The notes under the pieces are model-generated. The model saw only the letters and a program-made list of their open reading frames with translations. It was not told the DNA's origin and did no database searches. Made by a program: the position numbers and the translations under genes. DNA of 64,000 nucleotides from Schauerella fraxinea (GTDB lineage Bacteria > Pseudomonadota > Gammaproteobacteria > Burkholderiales > Burkholderiaceae_B): positions 534,495-598,494 of the forward strand of contig JAVDKL010000003.1 in assembly GCA_030849965.1 (NCBI GenBank), read 5' to 3'. This document shows, piece after piece, positions 62,912-64,000 of this stretch (positions are counted from its first letter, which is position 1; every line of letters starts with the position of its first letter).

Positions 62912-63391
62912 ATGCCCGACATGGACTTGGATCGCACGGATCGCCAGATCTTGATGGAATTGCAGCGTGATGGACGTCTCAGCAACCAGGAGCTCGCGGA
63001 CCGGGTGTCCCTATCGCCAAGCCCTTGTCTAAGGCGGGTCCGCAGGCTGGAAGAGCAGGGGTACATCCGCCAATATGTCGCGTTGGTGGATGCGGATAAG
63101 GTCGGACTGGGATTGGTTGCGTATGTCACGATCCGCCTGAATAAACACAGCGGATCGAGTCATGCCCCCATGAGCGACTTCGCGCGCGACGTGCAGGATT
63201 GGCCCGAGGTCGCGGCCTGCTACGCCATGACCGGAGAAATGGATTACCTCATGCGGATCCAGGTCCAGGATCTGGCGCACTTCTCGCGATTCGCCATGGA
63301 TACGCTCATGCAGCACCCCGCAGTGATCGATATGCGCTCCAGCTTCTCCCTACAGCGCATCAAGGAAACCAACGAATTGATGCTCCAGTAG
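62912..63391 (+). CDS. Lrp/AsnC-family regulator
   Basis: A 159-residue protein; GGAGG 8 nt before the ATG supports the start. The HTH is MDLDRTDRQILMELQRDGRLSNQELADRVSLSPSPCLRRVRRLEE split here as LSNQELADRVSLSPSPCLRR; a RAM/AsnC effector domain follows with ACYAMTGEMDYLMRIQVQDL. Such regulators bind amino acids and control nearby catabolic genes; location next to hppD suggests response to tyrosine, phenylalanine or branched-chain amino acids (inference). Confidence 0.92.
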   Translation: MPDMDLDRTDRQILMELQRDGRLSNQELADRVSLSPSPCLRRVRRLEEQGYIRQYVALVDADKVGLGLVAYVTIRLNKHSGSSHAPMSDFARDVQDWPEVAACYAMTGEMDYLMRIQVQDLAHFSRFAMDTLMQHPAVIDMRSSFSLQRIKETNELMLQ

Positions 63392-63401
63392 CTTTCTCGA
63401 C

Positions 63402-63429
63402 TTGCACGCCCCAAATCTTGTGCTATAGT
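63402..63429 (+). promoter_or_regulatory. promoter-like element P1
   Basis: TTGCAC (63402-63407), 16-bp spacer, TATAGT (63424-63429) preceded by GTGC. It lies just after the Lrp-type stop codon. Confidence 0.6.
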
Positions 63430-63530
63430 TCGGCCCCTTCACCAAGCAGTCGTTGTTTTGACCGGTTGGTGCAGGTCAGGGCCGGGGAAGTTTCCGGCCA
63501 GGATATGGGGCAGTAGGTTTTGGTGCCAAG

Positions 63531-63560
63531 TTGCACTACTAACTAAAACTGTGCTATATT
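63531..63560 (+). promoter_or_regulatory. promoter-like element P2
   Basis: TTGCAC (63531-63536), 18-bp spacer, TATATT (63555-63560), again preceded by GTGC. It closely resembles P1, 130 bp upstream. Confidence 0.6.
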
Positions 63561-63769
63561 CTTTGGCTCGGCAGTTGCAGCGAAATGCGGGTTAACCCTA
63601 AGGGGTACGAAGCGACTCGAGGCAGGTGCGGGACGGTTGATAAGTGCGCTTCACCTGGCAACGCGAGTTGCAGAAGACTTCGGTTTTCGAGCGATGTGAG
63701 GCAAGCGAATCGATCGGCACTGAAGTCATTTCAGCGCGATGTTCGAAGGCAAGTCAGGCGCGAAGCCGG

Positions 63770-63798
63770 TTGCAGAACTCAGCGAAATGTGCTAAAGT
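63770..63798 (+). promoter_or_regulatory. promoter-like element P3
   Basis: TTGCAG (63770-63775), 17-bp spacer, TAAAGT (63793-63798), with the same GTGC before the -10. Confidence 0.5.
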
Positions 63799-63974
63799 GG
63801 AGGGCTTCGCTGAACGGCGAGTTGGAAGCGAAATGCTTCTGGTTCGGTAGCCGGATGGTGAGGGTTGCAGGCTTCGGGCTGCACGGGTTGAAGCGGTGTT
63901 ATGAAGTGGTTTTTGTGTTGGTAGCGAATAAGTCGCCAGTCACGAAAATGTCAGGAAAGCGAAATAAAGCTGAC

Positions 63975-64000
63975 TTGACGAAGTTGAAAAACTCCTTCAT
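63975..64000 (+). promoter_or_regulatory. promoter-like element P4, cut by the window edge
   Basis: TTGACG (63975-63980) followed by AAGTTGAAAAACTCCTTCAT; the expected -10 falls at or just past position 64000. The sequence resembles the main promoter of rRNA operons in this order (from memory). Confidence 0.5.

Larger units (their letters stand above)
63392..64000 (+). promoter_or_regulatory. non-coding upstream region with a tandem promoter array
   Basis: About 610 bp without a credible gene. Short phrases such as GCGAAATG recur (63577, 63781, 63828 and, as GCGAAATA, near 63959). Four promoter-like elements follow one another on the plus strand (listed separately). Such regions are typical before rRNA operons in Burkholderiales. 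The transcribed gene lies beyond the right edge. Confidence 0.6.

Noticed and set aside
63644..63850. 68-codon open frame in the right-edge region
   Set aside because: No ribosome-binding site, no similarity, and it overlaps promoter-like element P3.

Overview
The window is a GC-rich, gene-dense bacterial chromosome segment. Gene order and protein style point to the Betaproteobacteria, order Burkholderiales, most likely Alcaligenaceae. The clues are a ProS sequence of the Bordetella/Achromobacter type beside rppH, a ybgC-tolQRAB-pal-cpoB run, tripartite tricarboxylate transporter genes (tctBA), and zapA followed by 6S RNA. The family assignment is an inference; no rRNA gene lies inside the window.

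Layout. 0-9.4 kb is a catabolic/uptake stretch: an edge-truncated alpha/beta hydrolase, a PaiB-type FMN-binding protein, a class II aldolase, an IclR regulator, a TonB-dependent siderophore receptor, an amidase and an MFS transporter. 9.4-14.6 kb holds an ABC-2 exporter pair and a Spy/CpxP-like protein with a BaeSR-like two-component system. 14.7-18.6 kb is a complete siaABCD operon (PP2C phosphatase, kinase, phospho-switch protein, diguanylate cyclase). 18.6-29.3 kb is rich in metal handling: CadR with a CadA-type P-ATPase, a Mn2+ riboswitch with MntP, a Met/His-rich DUF2946-type protein with a PepSY membrane protein, and a cation/proton antiporter. 29.4-37.6 kb carries assorted single genes (methyltransferase, AEC and EamA transporters, glutamine amidotransferase, MAPEG, carbonic anhydrase, DTW tRNA-modifying enzyme, MgtC, GNAT, hydrolase). 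37.6-38.05 kb is non-coding and made largely of two tandem-repeat arrays. 38.0-43.5 kb is the Tol-Pal operon. 43.6-48.2 kb has proS, rppH and a TctDE-like two-component system. 48.2-55.7 kb holds ghrA, a LysR regulator with azoR, a beta-hydroxyacid dehydrogenase, a gamma-glutamyltransferase and tctBA. 56-63.4 kb holds a coiled-coil protein with zapA, 6S RNA, a SIMPL protein, lgt, ilvD, a cytochrome c, msrA, hppD and its divergent Lrp-type regulator. The last 0.6 kb has no credible gene and carries four tandem promoter-like elements; it looks like the upstream region of a strongly expressed stable-RNA (probably rRNA) operon beyond the edge.

Systems that act together: Tol-Pal (envelope constriction), SiaABCD (c-di-GMP output switched by SiaC phosphorylation), Spy-like/BaeSR (envelope stress), CadR/CadA and the yybP-ykoY riboswitch/MntP (metal efflux), and tctBA with a possible TctDE sensor. 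The least expected sequence structures are a perfect hairpin that puts the baeS ATG in its loop, a 22-bp minisatellite, a 15-bp array that repeats the cpoB stop codon four times in frame, an intrinsic terminator inside the tol-pal operon, and the promoter array at the right edge.
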